A DNA stretch of 25,328 bases, taken from the NCBI GenBank assembly GCA_038330145.1, contig JBBQNR010000041.1, forward strand, positions 1 to 25,328. The letters run 5' to 3'. Positions 13,629-21,369 of the stretch are shown one piece after another. A program made the translations under genes and the position numbers. Source of the DNA: JBBQNR01 sp038330145 (GTDB lineage: Bacteria; Actinomycetota; Thermoleophilia; Solirubrobacterales; JBBDJG01). Numbering within the stretch: position 1 is the stretch's first letter; every line of letters begins with the position of its first letter. Under the pieces are notes generated by a model. It was not told where the DNA came from, did not search any database, and saw nothing but the letters and a program-made list of their open reading frames with translations.

Positions 13629-15515
13629 ATGCAGATCAGATTTTTCTTGGCCACGGCGCTGGTCGCGCTGGTGGCGTCAGCCCCTGCCTGGGCTGCGCCC
13701 ACCACCGTTCAACTGAGGGTCGAAGGCTCCGCTTCGACCATCTTCGAAGGCCCCGTCACAACCGACGGCAAGCAGATCGACAAGGGCAGCGGACCGCATC
13801 CGTGCGACGGCACCAGCGGCGGTCAGCCGCCGGGCCCGACCATGACCTCCGCGCTCGACGACGGCTCGATCGCCGGCGGGTTCACCTGGGACGGGACCTG
13901 GTTCGACTTCGGCGATTTCGGGATCGACCGTGTTGGCCCCGATGCCGCCAGTGTCGCCACGAACCAGTTCTGGGGCTACGGCCTCAACTTCGTGCCCGCC
14001 GGTGTGGGCGGTTGCCAGCAGCTGTTGCAATCCGGCGACGAGGTGCTGTACGCCTACGACTTCTTCGGGCCGGACTTCGGCTCCCGGCCGTTGCTGAAGC
14101 TGGGTGGTCCGGGGCAGGCGGCGACCGGTAAGGCCGTCTCGGTGTACGTGACAAACGGAACCGACGGCAAGCCCGTCGAGAGCGCGACCGTGTCGGGGAC
14201 GGCGACCGCCGCTGACGGTTCCGCAAGCGTCAGCTTCTCCTCGCCGGGCCTGAGGACGCTGAAGGCGAAGAAGCCGGGATCGATCCGCTCCAACGCGCTG
14301 CGGATCTGCGTCTCGGACTCCGGCGCCGAGACCTGCGGCGTGCCGGCCGGGCAGCTTGGCGCCTCGTCGGGGCGAGCGGTCCGGGACAGCAAGGCGCCGG
14401 CCGCCCGCATCTCCGGACCGCTTGACGGGCGTCGCTACCGGCGCGGGCCGCGACTGCTAAGTGGCTCCGCCAGCGACTCGGAGACCGCCGTGACACAGGT
14501 GAAGCTTGCGCTGCGGCGTCATGTCGCCGGTCAGAGCTGCCGCTGGTGGAGCGGGCGGCGTGAGCGCTTCGTCGGCAGCAACTGCCGCAAGACGTTCTTC
14601 TTCGCGATCGGAGACGACGCACAGTGGTCGTACCTGCTTCCGCGCCGCCTTCCACCCGGTCGCTACGTGCTGGACGTGAAGGCCTTCGACCGCGCGCGCA
14701 ACCGCGACGAGGTGTTCCAGCGCGGCCGAAACCGGGTCGTGTTCGAGGTTGTGGGCCGCAAGCCGGCGGCCAGGCGAGCCGGCACGGCGGCCGATGCGGA
14801 TCACATCCGAGCAACCGGCGCCCGCGCCGCGCGGGGCGCGCGCGTGCAGGTGATGGTGGTCGGGCGCGGGGGCGTGATGTCACCGGCGCGCACGTTGCGG
14901 GCGGGGGCGGCGCGCGTGCAGGTAACAGGCCGGCGCTGCGCCGTGCCGGCCTCGACCCCTCTGTCGGCGCTCGCTCGCGCGCTCTCCGGCTCGAACGTGC
15001 GCTACCACCTGCGCGACTTCGGGCGCTGCTCGTCCAGGCGCGCCTCGGACAGCGGCCAGCTGTTCGTGGATCGCATCGGCGACGAGCGCAACAGCGGCAG
15101 CGACGGCTGGTTCTACAAGATCAACCACCGCGCGGGCTCCACGGGCGCCGGCGACGTCGACGGCCCGTTCGGCCGCGGCCGGCTGCGCAGCGGAGACACC
15201 GTCCTCTGGTTCTACTGCGTGTTCGATACGGCGGCTTCGAGCTGCCAGCGATCGCTGGGAGTGTCGGCGAAGCCACGCGAGCGCAGGCCGGGAGATGCGT
15301 TGCGGGTGACCGTGCGCGCCTACGACAACGACCGCCGCGGCAGCCCCGTTGCAGGGGCCGCAGTGGCGCTTGGAGGCCTGTCCGCGACCAGCGACGGCCA
15401 GGGCGTGGCGCGGCTCACGCTCGCAAGCGCCGGCCGGCAACTGCTGGGAGCGACCAAGGCCGGCCTGCTGCCCGCCTTCCCGTCGACCGTGGTGGTGAGC
15501 CCCGGCGCATCATGA
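13629..15515 (+). CDS. Secreted protein with two transcobalamin-C-like (DUF4430) domains
   Basis: 628-residue exported protein. Signal peptide 1-22 (cleavage after AWA); a divergent DUF4430-like domain about 26-146 with Cys59 and Cys129 probably paired and the ending LLQSGDEVLYAYD; a Big/carboxypeptidase-regulatory-like domain about 162-228; an Ig-like domain about 254-374 (DSKAPAARISGP start) with Cys304/Cys319; a second DUF4430 domain about 405-543 with WFYKINH (494-500) and SGDTVLWFYC; and a final Ig-like domain about 550-624. DUF4430 is the C-terminal beta-domain fold of animal transcobalamin. It is the first gene under the cobalamin riboswitch, so it probably captures cobalamin outside the membrane. 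There is no lipobox or membrane anchor, so it is either released or held by its Ig domains. ATGA overlap with the next gene. Confidence 0.85.
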   Translation: MQIRFFLATALVALVASAPAWAAPTTVQLRVEGSASTIFEGPVTTDGKQIDKGSGPHPCDGTSGGQPPGPTMTSALDDGSIAGGFTWDGTWFDFGDFGIDRVGPDAASVATNQFWGYGLNFVPAGVGGCQQLLQSGDEVLYAYDFFGPDFGSRPLLKLGGPGQAATGKAVSVYVTNGTDGKPVESATVSGTATAADGSASVSFSSPGLRTLKAKKPGSIRSNALRICVSDSGAETCGVPAGQLGASSGRAVRDSKAPAARISGPLDGRRYRRGPRLLSGSASDSETAVTQVKLALRRHVAGQSCRWWSGRRERFVGSNCRKTFFFAIGDDAQWSYLLPRRLPPGRYVLDVKAFDRARNRDEVFQRGRNRVVFEVVGRKPAARRAGTAADADHIRATGARAARGARVQVMVVGRGGVMSPARTLRAGAARVQVTGRRCAVPASTPLSALARALSGSNVRYHLRDFGRCSSRRASDSGQLFVDRIGDERNSGSDGWFYKINHRAGSTGAGDVDGPFGRGRLRSGDTVLWFYCVFDTAASSCQRSLGVSAKPRERRPGDALRVTVRAYDNDRRGSPVAGAAVALGGLSATSDGQGVARLTLASAGRQLLGATKAGLLPAFPSTVVVSPGAS

Positions 15516-16456
15516 CCTTGGGTCGTCACACAGTCGCGCTATTGGCCGTGGCGGCCCTGGCACTGGCCGCGGCGGGCTGCCGCCTCGGCCCGCAGGCCGA
15601 TGGTAGCGGGGCGTCGCTGACGGTCACGCGCGATTACGGCGCGAAGGCGATCGCGCGCGCGATCGAGCAGGATCTTCCTGCCGGCGAGACCGCGATGCGT
15701 CTGTTGCAGCGAAACGCCGACGTCGACACTCGCTACGGAGGGCGTTTCGTGAACGCGGTCGAGGGCGTGCGCTCGTCGACGACCGGCGGGCGCCACGACT
15801 GGTTCTACTACGTCAACGGCATCGAGGCGGACCGCTCCGCCGCGGAGAAGCGGCTGCACGACGGCGATCGCGTCTGGTGGGACTATCGCGACTGGACGGC
15901 GGCGATGCGCGTGCCCGCCGTCGTCGGCTCCTTCCCCGAGCCGTTCGAGCACGGCCAGGACGGCAAGCGCTACCCCGTGCGCCTCGACTGCGCCGCCGAC
16001 GCGGATGGTCCCTGCCGTGATGTGCTCGACCGCCTGGACCGCGCCGGCGTCACGGCCAGCAGCACGGCGCTCGGCGCTCCGGCGGGCAAGCAGGTGTTGC
16101 GGCTGGTGGTGGGGGAGTGGAGCGACGTGCGCAGCGACGCGGCGGTACGCCAGATCGAGGAGGGGCCGGGTCGGAGCGGCGTGTTCGCGCGCATCCGCCC
16201 CGGCAGCGCCGGGCTGGAGCTGCTGTTGCTCGACGAAGGCGGCCGCATCGCGCGGCGCATCGAGAGCGGGGGAGGGCTCGTTGCGGCGACCAGGTTCGAG
16301 GAGCAGCAGCCGACCTGGGTCGTGACCGGGACGGACGGGCCCGGCCTCGAGGCGGCCACGCGGCTCGTGACTGAACGACTGCTGCGTGATCGGTTCGCGG
16401 TGGCTGCGACCGCGACCGGTCCTGTCGCGCTTCCGTTGCGGGAGGGCGCTCGCTGA
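15512..16456 (+). CDS. DUF4430 (transcobalamin-C-like) lipoprotein
   Basis: 314-residue predicted lipoprotein: signal peptide with lipobox AAGC and Cys23 lipidated. A textbook DUF4430 domain spans about 36-127, with WFYYVNG at 97-103 and LHDGDRVWWDY at 115-125. The remaining ~185 residues (VPAVVGSFPEPF to the end) form a second domain I cannot assign; it has Cys pairs near 155-163 and ends TGTDGPGLEAATRLV. In an ECF operon under a B12 riboswitch it is the natural substrate-capture subunit on the outer face of the membrane. ATG 15512 overlaps the previous stop (ATGA); the long open frame extending upstream to 14624 is a shadow of the preceding gene. Confidence 0.86.
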   Translation: MTLGRHTVALLAVAALALAAAGCRLGPQADGSGASLTVTRDYGAKAIARAIEQDLPAGETAMRLLQRNADVDTRYGGRFVNAVEGVRSSTTGGRHDWFYYVNGIEADRSAAEKRLHDGDRVWWDYRDWTAAMRVPAVVGSFPEPFEHGQDGKRYPVRLDCAADADGPCRDVLDRLDRAGVTASSTALGAPAGKQVLRLVVGEWSDVRSDAAVRQIEEGPGRSGVFARIRPGSAGLELLLLDEGGRIARRIESGGGLVAATRFEEQQPTWVVTGTDGPGLEAATRLVTERLLRDRFAVAATATGPVALPLREGAR

Positions 16457-17376
16457 CAGGGCTTCCGACATACCGGCCGACCGGCTCCGCGCTGCACGTG
16501 GCCCGGCCCGTCGCTGCGGTCGCGTTTCTGACGGCGATCTGCGCGCCGGCGCTGGTCTTCGACCATCCGCTCGTGCTCGCGGGCTCGCTCGCCGCGGTGG
16601 TCGTTGTCGGCCTCGCTGCCTCGGTCGGGCGCGAGCTCGCCCGCGCGGCGCGCTACGCATTGCCGCTGGCGTTGCTGGTTGCTCTGATAAACCCGATCGT
16701 GTCCCGTGAGGGTCTGACGGTGCTGTTCGCCGGCCCGGTGGTTCCCGTTCTCGGCGCGCTCGACATCACGCTCGAGGCCGTCGTCCAGGGAGCGGTCACG
16801 GCGCTGCGAGCGGAGGTCGTGCTGCTGGGGTTCGCCCTCTATTCGGCCGTCGTCGACCCCGACCAGGTGCTGCGGCTTTTCCGAAGGCTTTCGTTTCGAT
16901 CGGCGCTGACGGCATCGCTCGCCACCCGCCTGGTCCCGGTGCTGGGCCGGGACGCCGTTCGCCTCTCCGAGGCGTACGGGCTGAGGGCGGCGGCGCCGGC
17001 GCTCGAGAACGAGCGCATGCCGCGCCTGCGCCGCGGCGCGCTGCTGACACGCGCCCTGGCGGCCGGAGCGCTCGACCGGGCGGTCGACCTCGCGGCGGCG
17101 CTCGAGGTGCGCGGTTACGCCAGCGCTCCGCGGGCCGGCGCGACGCGCTGGCCGCGGGCCTGGTCACGGCACGACTTCGCCTTCGCGCTGGCCGCGCTCG
17201 CGATTGCGGTGGTTGCCGCAGCAGGGCTGGCTGCCGGATCGGGTCACTTCGACGCCTACCCGTCGCTGCAGGCGTCGTTCGGCCCGGCCGACCTCGCGCT
17301 CGCGGCCGCGCCGCCGCTCCTCGCCCTGGTCCCGTTCGCCGCTGCCCGGCGCGTGCGGCGAAAGGCGAGGTCATGA
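16453..17376 (+). CDS. ecfT: ECF transporter T component (CbiQ/EcfT family)
   Basis: Transmembrane coupling subunit that links the ATPases to the substrate-binding S component. As called it has 307 residues with about six helices. The coupling helices carry the short Arg motifs seen in EcfT: GLRA (176-179) and ALEVRGY (216-222). I place the start at CTG 16453: GGGAGGG (16440-16446) lies 6 nt upstream, CTGA overlaps the previous stop just as ATGA does elsewhere in the operon, and the added residues (YRPTGSALHVARP) look like the usual N-terminus. The first standard codon is GTG 16498 (292 residues). The downstream ATPase overlaps its stop (ATGA). Confidence 0.9.
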   Translation: MTGLPTYRPTGSALHVARPVAAVAFLTAICAPALVFDHPLVLAGSLAAVVVVGLAASVGRELARAARYALPLALLVALINPIVSREGLTVLFAGPVVPVLGALDITLEAVVQGAVTALRAEVVLLGFALYSAVVDPDQVLRLFRRLSFRSALTASLATRLVPVLGRDAVRLSEAYGLRAAAPALENERMPRLRRGALLTRALAAGALDRAVDLAAALEVRGYASAPRAGATRWPRAWSRHDFAFALAALAIAVVAAAGLAAGSGHFDAYPSLQASFGPADLALAAAPPLLALVPFAAARRVRRKARS

Positions 17377-19088
17377 CCGAGCCCATCCTGAGCTTCGACG
17401 GCGTCGGTTACCGCTATCCGGAGACGTCCCGACACGCGCTGGACGGCATCGAGCTCGAGCTCGGCGAGGGCGAGCTGGTGCTGCTGGCAGGAGCCTCTGC
17501 CTGCGGCAAGTCGACGCTGCTGCGCGCAGCCGCCGGTCTGGTGCCGCACTTCTACGGCGGCGAGTTCTTCGGCCGCGTCACCGTCGGTGGGCTCGACACC
17601 GCGCAGGTCGGCCCGGCCGGAGTCTCGGCCGTCGCGGCCTCGCTGTTCCAGGATCCCGAGTCGCAGGTCGTGATGACGACGGTCTCGGCGGAGCTCTCGC
17701 TGCCACTGGAGAACCTCGGCAGCTCGCCGGCGGCAGCGGCGCGAGCCGTCGAGGAGACCGCACTGGCGCTCGGTATCGACGGGCTGCTGGAACGGTCGAT
17801 GCACACGCTGTCGGGTGGCGAGCTTCAGCGCGTGGCGCTGGGCGCCGCACTGGTGACACAGCCGCGCCTGCTGCTGCTCGACGAGCCGACGTCGCAGCTC
17901 GACCCGGTGGCCGGCGACGAGCTGATCTGGCAGCTGCGGCGCCTCAACGAGCAGTGGGGCACGACCGTGCTGCTCGCCGAGCACCGTGTCGAGCGCTGCC
18001 TCGCCGCGTCCGATCGCGTCGTCGTGCTCGACCGCGGCGCGCTTGTCTGCGATGAGAGCCCGCACGACTTCGTCGCCTGGGCGGTCGAGCGCGCGCCCGA
18101 GCTCGCGCCTCCCGCAGCCCGCATGTTCGCGCTCGGCGGCCTGCGCCCGCTGCCTCTCGGTGTCAAGGAAGCGCGGGAGTCGCTGCGGGCGCAGGGGCTC
18201 GGCGATCGAGGCGGCTTCGACGAAGCTGACCTACGGCAGCCCAAGATCGACGACCCTGAAATGCAGCAGCGCGACGAACGTTCACCGAAGCGCGCCCAAC
18301 GCTTCCGCCGTCTGCTGCGCCCCCGCCGCGCCGGCGCGGCGGGCTTGGAATTGGAGCGCGTCTGGGTCGAGTACGACGACGGCACGGGCGCCGGCCTGCC
18401 GGCACTGCGTGGGCTCAGTCTTCGCATCGAGCCCGGTGAGACGGTGGCCCTGCTGGGAAGGAACGGCGCCGGCAAGAGCACCCTGCTGCGCGCCGCTGCC
18501 GGGATGCGCTCCCCCGACCGTGGGACGGTGAGGGCCGGGGGAGAGGTGGGTCTGGTCGTGCAGACACCCGGCGACTACTTCCTGCACGAGCGCGTGATCG
18601 ACGAGTTGCCGGGCGCTTCCGCCCTCGCCGCGCTCGAGGACGTCGGCCTTTCGCACGCCGTGGACTCCAACCCCCGCGACCTCTCCGGCGGCGAGCGCCA
18701 GCGCCTGGCGCTGGCGATCGTGCTCGCCGGGCGCGGCATCGGCGGCGGCGATCCGCCCGCGGTGGTCGCGCTCGACGAGCCGACGCGCGGAATGGACCGC
18801 GGCCAGAAGGACGAGCTCGCCGCGCGCCTGCACTCACTTGCCGAGAGCGGCAGCGCGGTGTTGGTCGCGACCCACGACGTCGAGTTCGCCGCCAGGGCGG
18901 CCGCTCGCTGCGTGTTGCTGGGATCGGGCCAGGTGGTCGCCGACGGCAGCACCGAGGAGGTGCTCTCCGGAGGCCGGTACTTCGCGACCGAGGTCGCCCG
19001 CGTGCTCACCCCCGGCGCCCGCGCGGTGCTGCCCGAGCAGGGAGCGCGATTACTGGCGGAGCGCCGAACGGTGGCGAGCGTCGCATGA
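17373..19088 (+). CDS. ecfA: Double ECF ATPase (fused EcfA and EcfA')
   Basis: 571-residue energy-coupling ATPase with both nucleotide-binding domains in one chain. Domain 1: Walker A GASACGKST (40-48), Q-loop FQDPESQ (92-98), signature LSGGE (146-150), Walker B LLLLDEP (166-172), H-loop His204. A charged linker of ~80 residues (243-325) follows. Domain 2: Walker A GRNGAGKST (362-370), Q-loop around Gln397, signature LSGGE (437-441), Walker B ALDEP (466-470), H-loop His501. All ATPase residues look intact in both halves. It overlaps the T gene (ATGA) and its own stop overlaps a 10-codon mini-ORF. It should drive B12 import together with the T and S components of this operon. Confidence 0.93.
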   Translation: MTEPILSFDGVGYRYPETSRHALDGIELELGEGELVLLAGASACGKSTLLRAAAGLVPHFYGGEFFGRVTVGGLDTAQVGPAGVSAVAASLFQDPESQVVMTTVSAELSLPLENLGSSPAAAARAVEETALALGIDGLLERSMHTLSGGELQRVALGAALVTQPRLLLLDEPTSQLDPVAGDELIWQLRRLNEQWGTTVLLAEHRVERCLAASDRVVVLDRGALVCDESPHDFVAWAVERAPELAPPAARMFALGGLRPLPLGVKEARESLRAQGLGDRGGFDEADLRQPKIDDPEMQQRDERSPKRAQRFRRLLRPRRAGAAGLELERVWVEYDDGTGAGLPALRGLSLRIEPGETVALLGRNGAGKSTLLRAAAGMRSPDRGTVRAGGEVGLVVQTPGDYFLHERVIDELPGASALAALEDVGLSHAVDSNPRDLSGGERQRLALAIVLAGRGIGGGDPPAVVALDEPTRGMDRGQKDELAARLHSLAESGSAVLVATHDVEFAARAAARCVLLGSGQVVADGSTEEVLSGGRYFATEVARVLTPGARAVLPEQGARLLAERRTVASVA

Positions 19089-19117
19089 GCTTGCAGCTCG
19101 GGAGCATGGCGCTATGA
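19085..19117 (+). CDS. 10-codon mini-ORF coupling ATPase and S-component genes
   Basis: ATG 19085 overlaps the ATPase stop (ATGA) and encodes MSLQLGSMAL, ending in a TGA that itself overlaps ATG 19114 (ATGA). It is nearly identical to the first ten codons of the S-component gene and arises from the 29-bp duplication. It may only serve re-initiation; a functional peptide is unlikely. Confidence 0.5.
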   Translation: MSLQLGSMAL

Positions 19118-19142
19118 GCTGGCAGCTCGGGAGCATGGCGCT
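19085..19142 (+). repeat. 29-bp tandem duplication at the S-component start
   Basis: Copies at 19085-19113 and 19114-19142 differ at a single base (TTG versus TGG in codon 3). Because 29 is not a multiple of three, the first copy is out of frame with the gene. Confidence 0.92.
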
Positions 19143-21018
19143 CGTCCTGGCCGCGCTGGCCGCCGGCTTCCTCTGGTACGAGCGCGGTCGTCCCTCGTCG
19201 AAGCTGCTGGCGCTGGTCGCGGCGCTGGCCGCGATGGCCGTGGCGGGCCGCGTCGTGCTGGCCCCGATCCCCAACGTGCAGGCGACCACGGACGTCGTGC
19301 TGCTGACCGGGTTCGCGCTCGGAGCGGGGCCCGGCTTCATGGTCGGCGCGGTGGGCGCGCTGGCCTCCAACTTCTTCCTCGGCCAGGGGCCGTGGACGCC
19401 GTGGCAGATGCTCGGCTGGGGCGGGATCGGGTTGGCGGGAGCTGCCCTGGGGCTGCTTCGCCTGCGCGGGGTCGCCCAGCGCTGGTCGCTCGCGGTCGTG
19501 TGCGCGCTGGCGGGATTTGCGTTCGGCGCCTGGATGGATCTCTTCGTGCTGCTCAACTTCGCCGCCGAGCGCTCAGGCGACAGCTACCTCGCGATCGCGA
19601 CCGTCAGCCTGCCGTTCAACCTCGCGCACGCGATCGGCAACGCGCTGCTGGCCCTGGCACTCGGGCCGGCCTTCGTGCGCATGCTCGATCGCTACCGCAG
19701 ACGCTTCTCGGTCGACTGGCGCCCGGCGCCGGCCGCGGGCGCTCGCGCGCTGCCCGGCGCGGGAAGCGCCGCGGCGGTTCTCGCGCTTGTGATCGCGACA
19801 GGCTTGCTGGTGGCGCCGCAGGCAGACGCCGCCGGCGGCAGGGCAGCGGCCCTGCGCTATCTCACCAGGGCACAGAATTCGGACGGCGGCTTCGGGGGTG
19901 CTCCCGGCCAGGCCTCGGGCCAGCTGCTGACCGGATGGGCCGTGATCGGCCTCGAAGCAGCGGGGCGCAACCCGCTCGACGTGCGCAGGGGCGGCAGGAG
20001 CCCGATCGACTTCATGCGATCGCAGGTGAAGGGCATGACGGATCCAGGCGAGCTGGAGCGCACGATCATCGCGCTGCGGGGTGCCGGCATCTCGCCGCGC
20101 AGCTTCGGCGGGCGCGACCTGGTCGCCGACCTGCTGTGCCATCAGCGCCCCGACGGGTCCTTCGACGGCTACATGAACTGGGCCGTGTTCGGTGTGCTCG
20201 CCCTGCGCAGCGCCGGGCGCTCACCGAAGTCGCCGCCGGTGCGGCGCGCGCTGAAGTTCATGCGAGACGAGCAGACCGATCGGGGCGGCTTCTCCTTCTC
20301 GGATCGCAGGGGAGCGCCGGACGTCGACGACACCGGCTCGGCGCTCCAAGCTCTGGCGTCGGTTGGTCGCGCACGGTCCAGTGCCGGCCGGCGCGCGCTG
20401 CGGTTCCTGCGTGGCCAGCAAAACGCGGACGGTGGCTTCGGTCTGCTGCCCGGCCAAAAGTCGAACGCGCAGTCGACGGCCTGGGCGGTGCAGGGGCTGG
20501 TGGCGGCCGGTCGCGATCCGGCGCGAGTACGCCGCCGCGGCGGCCGCTCGGCGCTGAGCTATCTCAGCTCGCTGCAACAGCCCAACGGCAGCTTCCGTTA
20601 CTCGCGCACCAGCGCGCAGACGCCGGTCTGGGTGACCGCGCAGGCGTTGGCCGCGATCGAGCGCAGGGTGCTGCCGCTGCGACCGGCGCCGCGCGCGAAA
20701 CGGTCGGCGCGGCGGCCGACCGTGGCTCACAAGGGCGCAAGCGTTCAGCGGTCGCCACATGCCGGCTCGTCGACGAAGAGCTCGCAGCAGCAGTCGCCCA
20801 GGGGGGCGGCAGGCACGCCGGCAGCAGCGGGCCCCGGAACCACCGAATCCGCAGGATCGGCCGGCAGCCCAGCGCAGACGATCGCCGCCACCAACACCTC
20901 GCTGCGCCGAAGCGAGCCGGCGCAAAACGACAGCCCTGCCCCATGGGCGGCCGGGGCCGCCGCCCTGCTTGCGACGGTGCTAGGAGCGGGCTGGCTGCTG
21001 CGTCGCCGCAGGAGCTGA
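19114..21018 (+). CDS. ECF S component fused to extracellular alpha6/alpha6 repeat domain
   Basis: 634 residues, a fusion. Residues 1-190 are a six-helix ECF substrate-binding (S) component with the familiar PIPNVQATTD (51-60) and GQGPWTPWQM (90-99) segments. A seventh helix (about 218-236) ends in ADAAGG and leads to an outside domain, about 240-515, built of repeats with QxxDGxF motifs at 254-260, 344-350, 387-393, 436-442 and 488-494: the prenyltransferase/squalene-cyclase-like alpha6/alpha6 barrel, the same fold as the N-terminal domain of transcobalamin and intrinsic factor. A Ser/Ala/Pro-rich linker and a C-terminal transmembrane anchor with RRRRS (611-634) follow. Under the B12 riboswitch it is the likely cobalamin-specific S subunit carrying its own binding domain. 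DVDDT at 403-407 recalls cyclase acids but the domain is too short for a cyclase. Confidence 0.86.
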   Translation: MSWQLGSMALVLAALAAGFLWYERGRPSSKLLALVAALAAMAVAGRVVLAPIPNVQATTDVVLLTGFALGAGPGFMVGAVGALASNFFLGQGPWTPWQMLGWGGIGLAGAALGLLRLRGVAQRWSLAVVCALAGFAFGAWMDLFVLLNFAAERSGDSYLAIATVSLPFNLAHAIGNALLALALGPAFVRMLDRYRRRFSVDWRPAPAAGARALPGAGSAAAVLALVIATGLLVAPQADAAGGRAAALRYLTRAQNSDGGFGGAPGQASGQLLTGWAVIGLEAAGRNPLDVRRGGRSPIDFMRSQVKGMTDPGELERTIIALRGAGISPRSFGGRDLVADLLCHQRPDGSFDGYMNWAVFGVLALRSAGRSPKSPPVRRALKFMRDEQTDRGGFSFSDRRGAPDVDDTGSALQALASVGRARSSAGRRALRFLRGQQNADGGFGLLPGQKSNAQSTAWAVQGLVAAGRDPARVRRRGGRSALSYLSSLQQPNGSFRYSRTSAQTPVWVTAQALAAIERRVLPLRPAPRAKRSARRPTVAHKGASVQRSPHAGSSTKSSQQQSPRGAAGTPAAAGPGTTESAGSAGSPAQTIAATNTSLRRSEPAQNDSPAPWAAGAAALLATVLGAGWLLRRRRS

Positions 21019-21054
21019 AGACGCCCCCGGTAAGCTCAGCGCTTGGATGGCGCA

Positions 21055-21369
21055 ATGAGGGACGACGGTTTCAAAGACTTCGTGCTGGAGCAGCTTTGCG
21101 AACTGGATGACGTCGACTGCCGCTCGATGTTCGGCTGCTACGGCCTCTATCTGAGCGGTGAGTTCTTCGGCATCCTCGACGGCGGCGATCTCTACTTCCG
21201 CACTGACGGTGAAACCCGCGACAAGTACGAGCAGCTTGGCTCGGGTCCTTTTCAGCCCAACGAGCGGCAGACGCTCAAGAACTACCTAGAGGTGCCACCC
21301 GACGTCGTCGACGACCGTGGTCGGCTGACGAGTTGGGCGGCTGAGGCGGCCGCAGCCGGCCGGAACTAG
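21055..21369 (+). CDS. TfoX N-terminal domain protein
   Basis: 104-residue protein made of a lone TfoX_N domain (PF04993): DFVLEQLCELDDVDCRSMFG, a Gly-Tyr strand, then the YFRTD and YLEVPP segments typical of the family. In gammaproteobacteria TfoX/Sxy regulates competence, but stand-alone TfoX_N proteins in actinobacteria have no established role. ATG 21055 is chosen; a TTG at 21043 is in frame, and TAAGCT at 21031-21036 looks like a -10 giving a very short or no leader. The stop is immediately followed by the GlpD start (TAG-ATG), so the two are cotranscribed. It is separated from the B12 operon by only 36 bp and may receive read-through. Confidence 0.84.
   Translation: MRDDGFKDFVLEQLCELDDVDCRSMFGCYGLYLSGEFFGILDGGDLYFRTDGETRDKYEQLGSGPFQPNERQTLKNYLEVPPDVVDDRGRLTSWAAEAAAAGRN

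Noticed and set aside
14624..15511. N-terminal extension of the DUF4430 lipoprotein
   Set aside because: The frame is open but Arg/Gly-rich junk overlapping the previous gene; a signal peptide and ATGA start at 15512 define the real gene.
19831..20658. Squalene-hopene or terpene cyclase
   Set aside because: QxxDGxF repeats and a DVDDT motif recall class II cyclases, but the domain is ~275 residues rather than ~630, is fused to an ECF S component and lies in a B12-controlled operon. The fold, not the chemistry, is shared.
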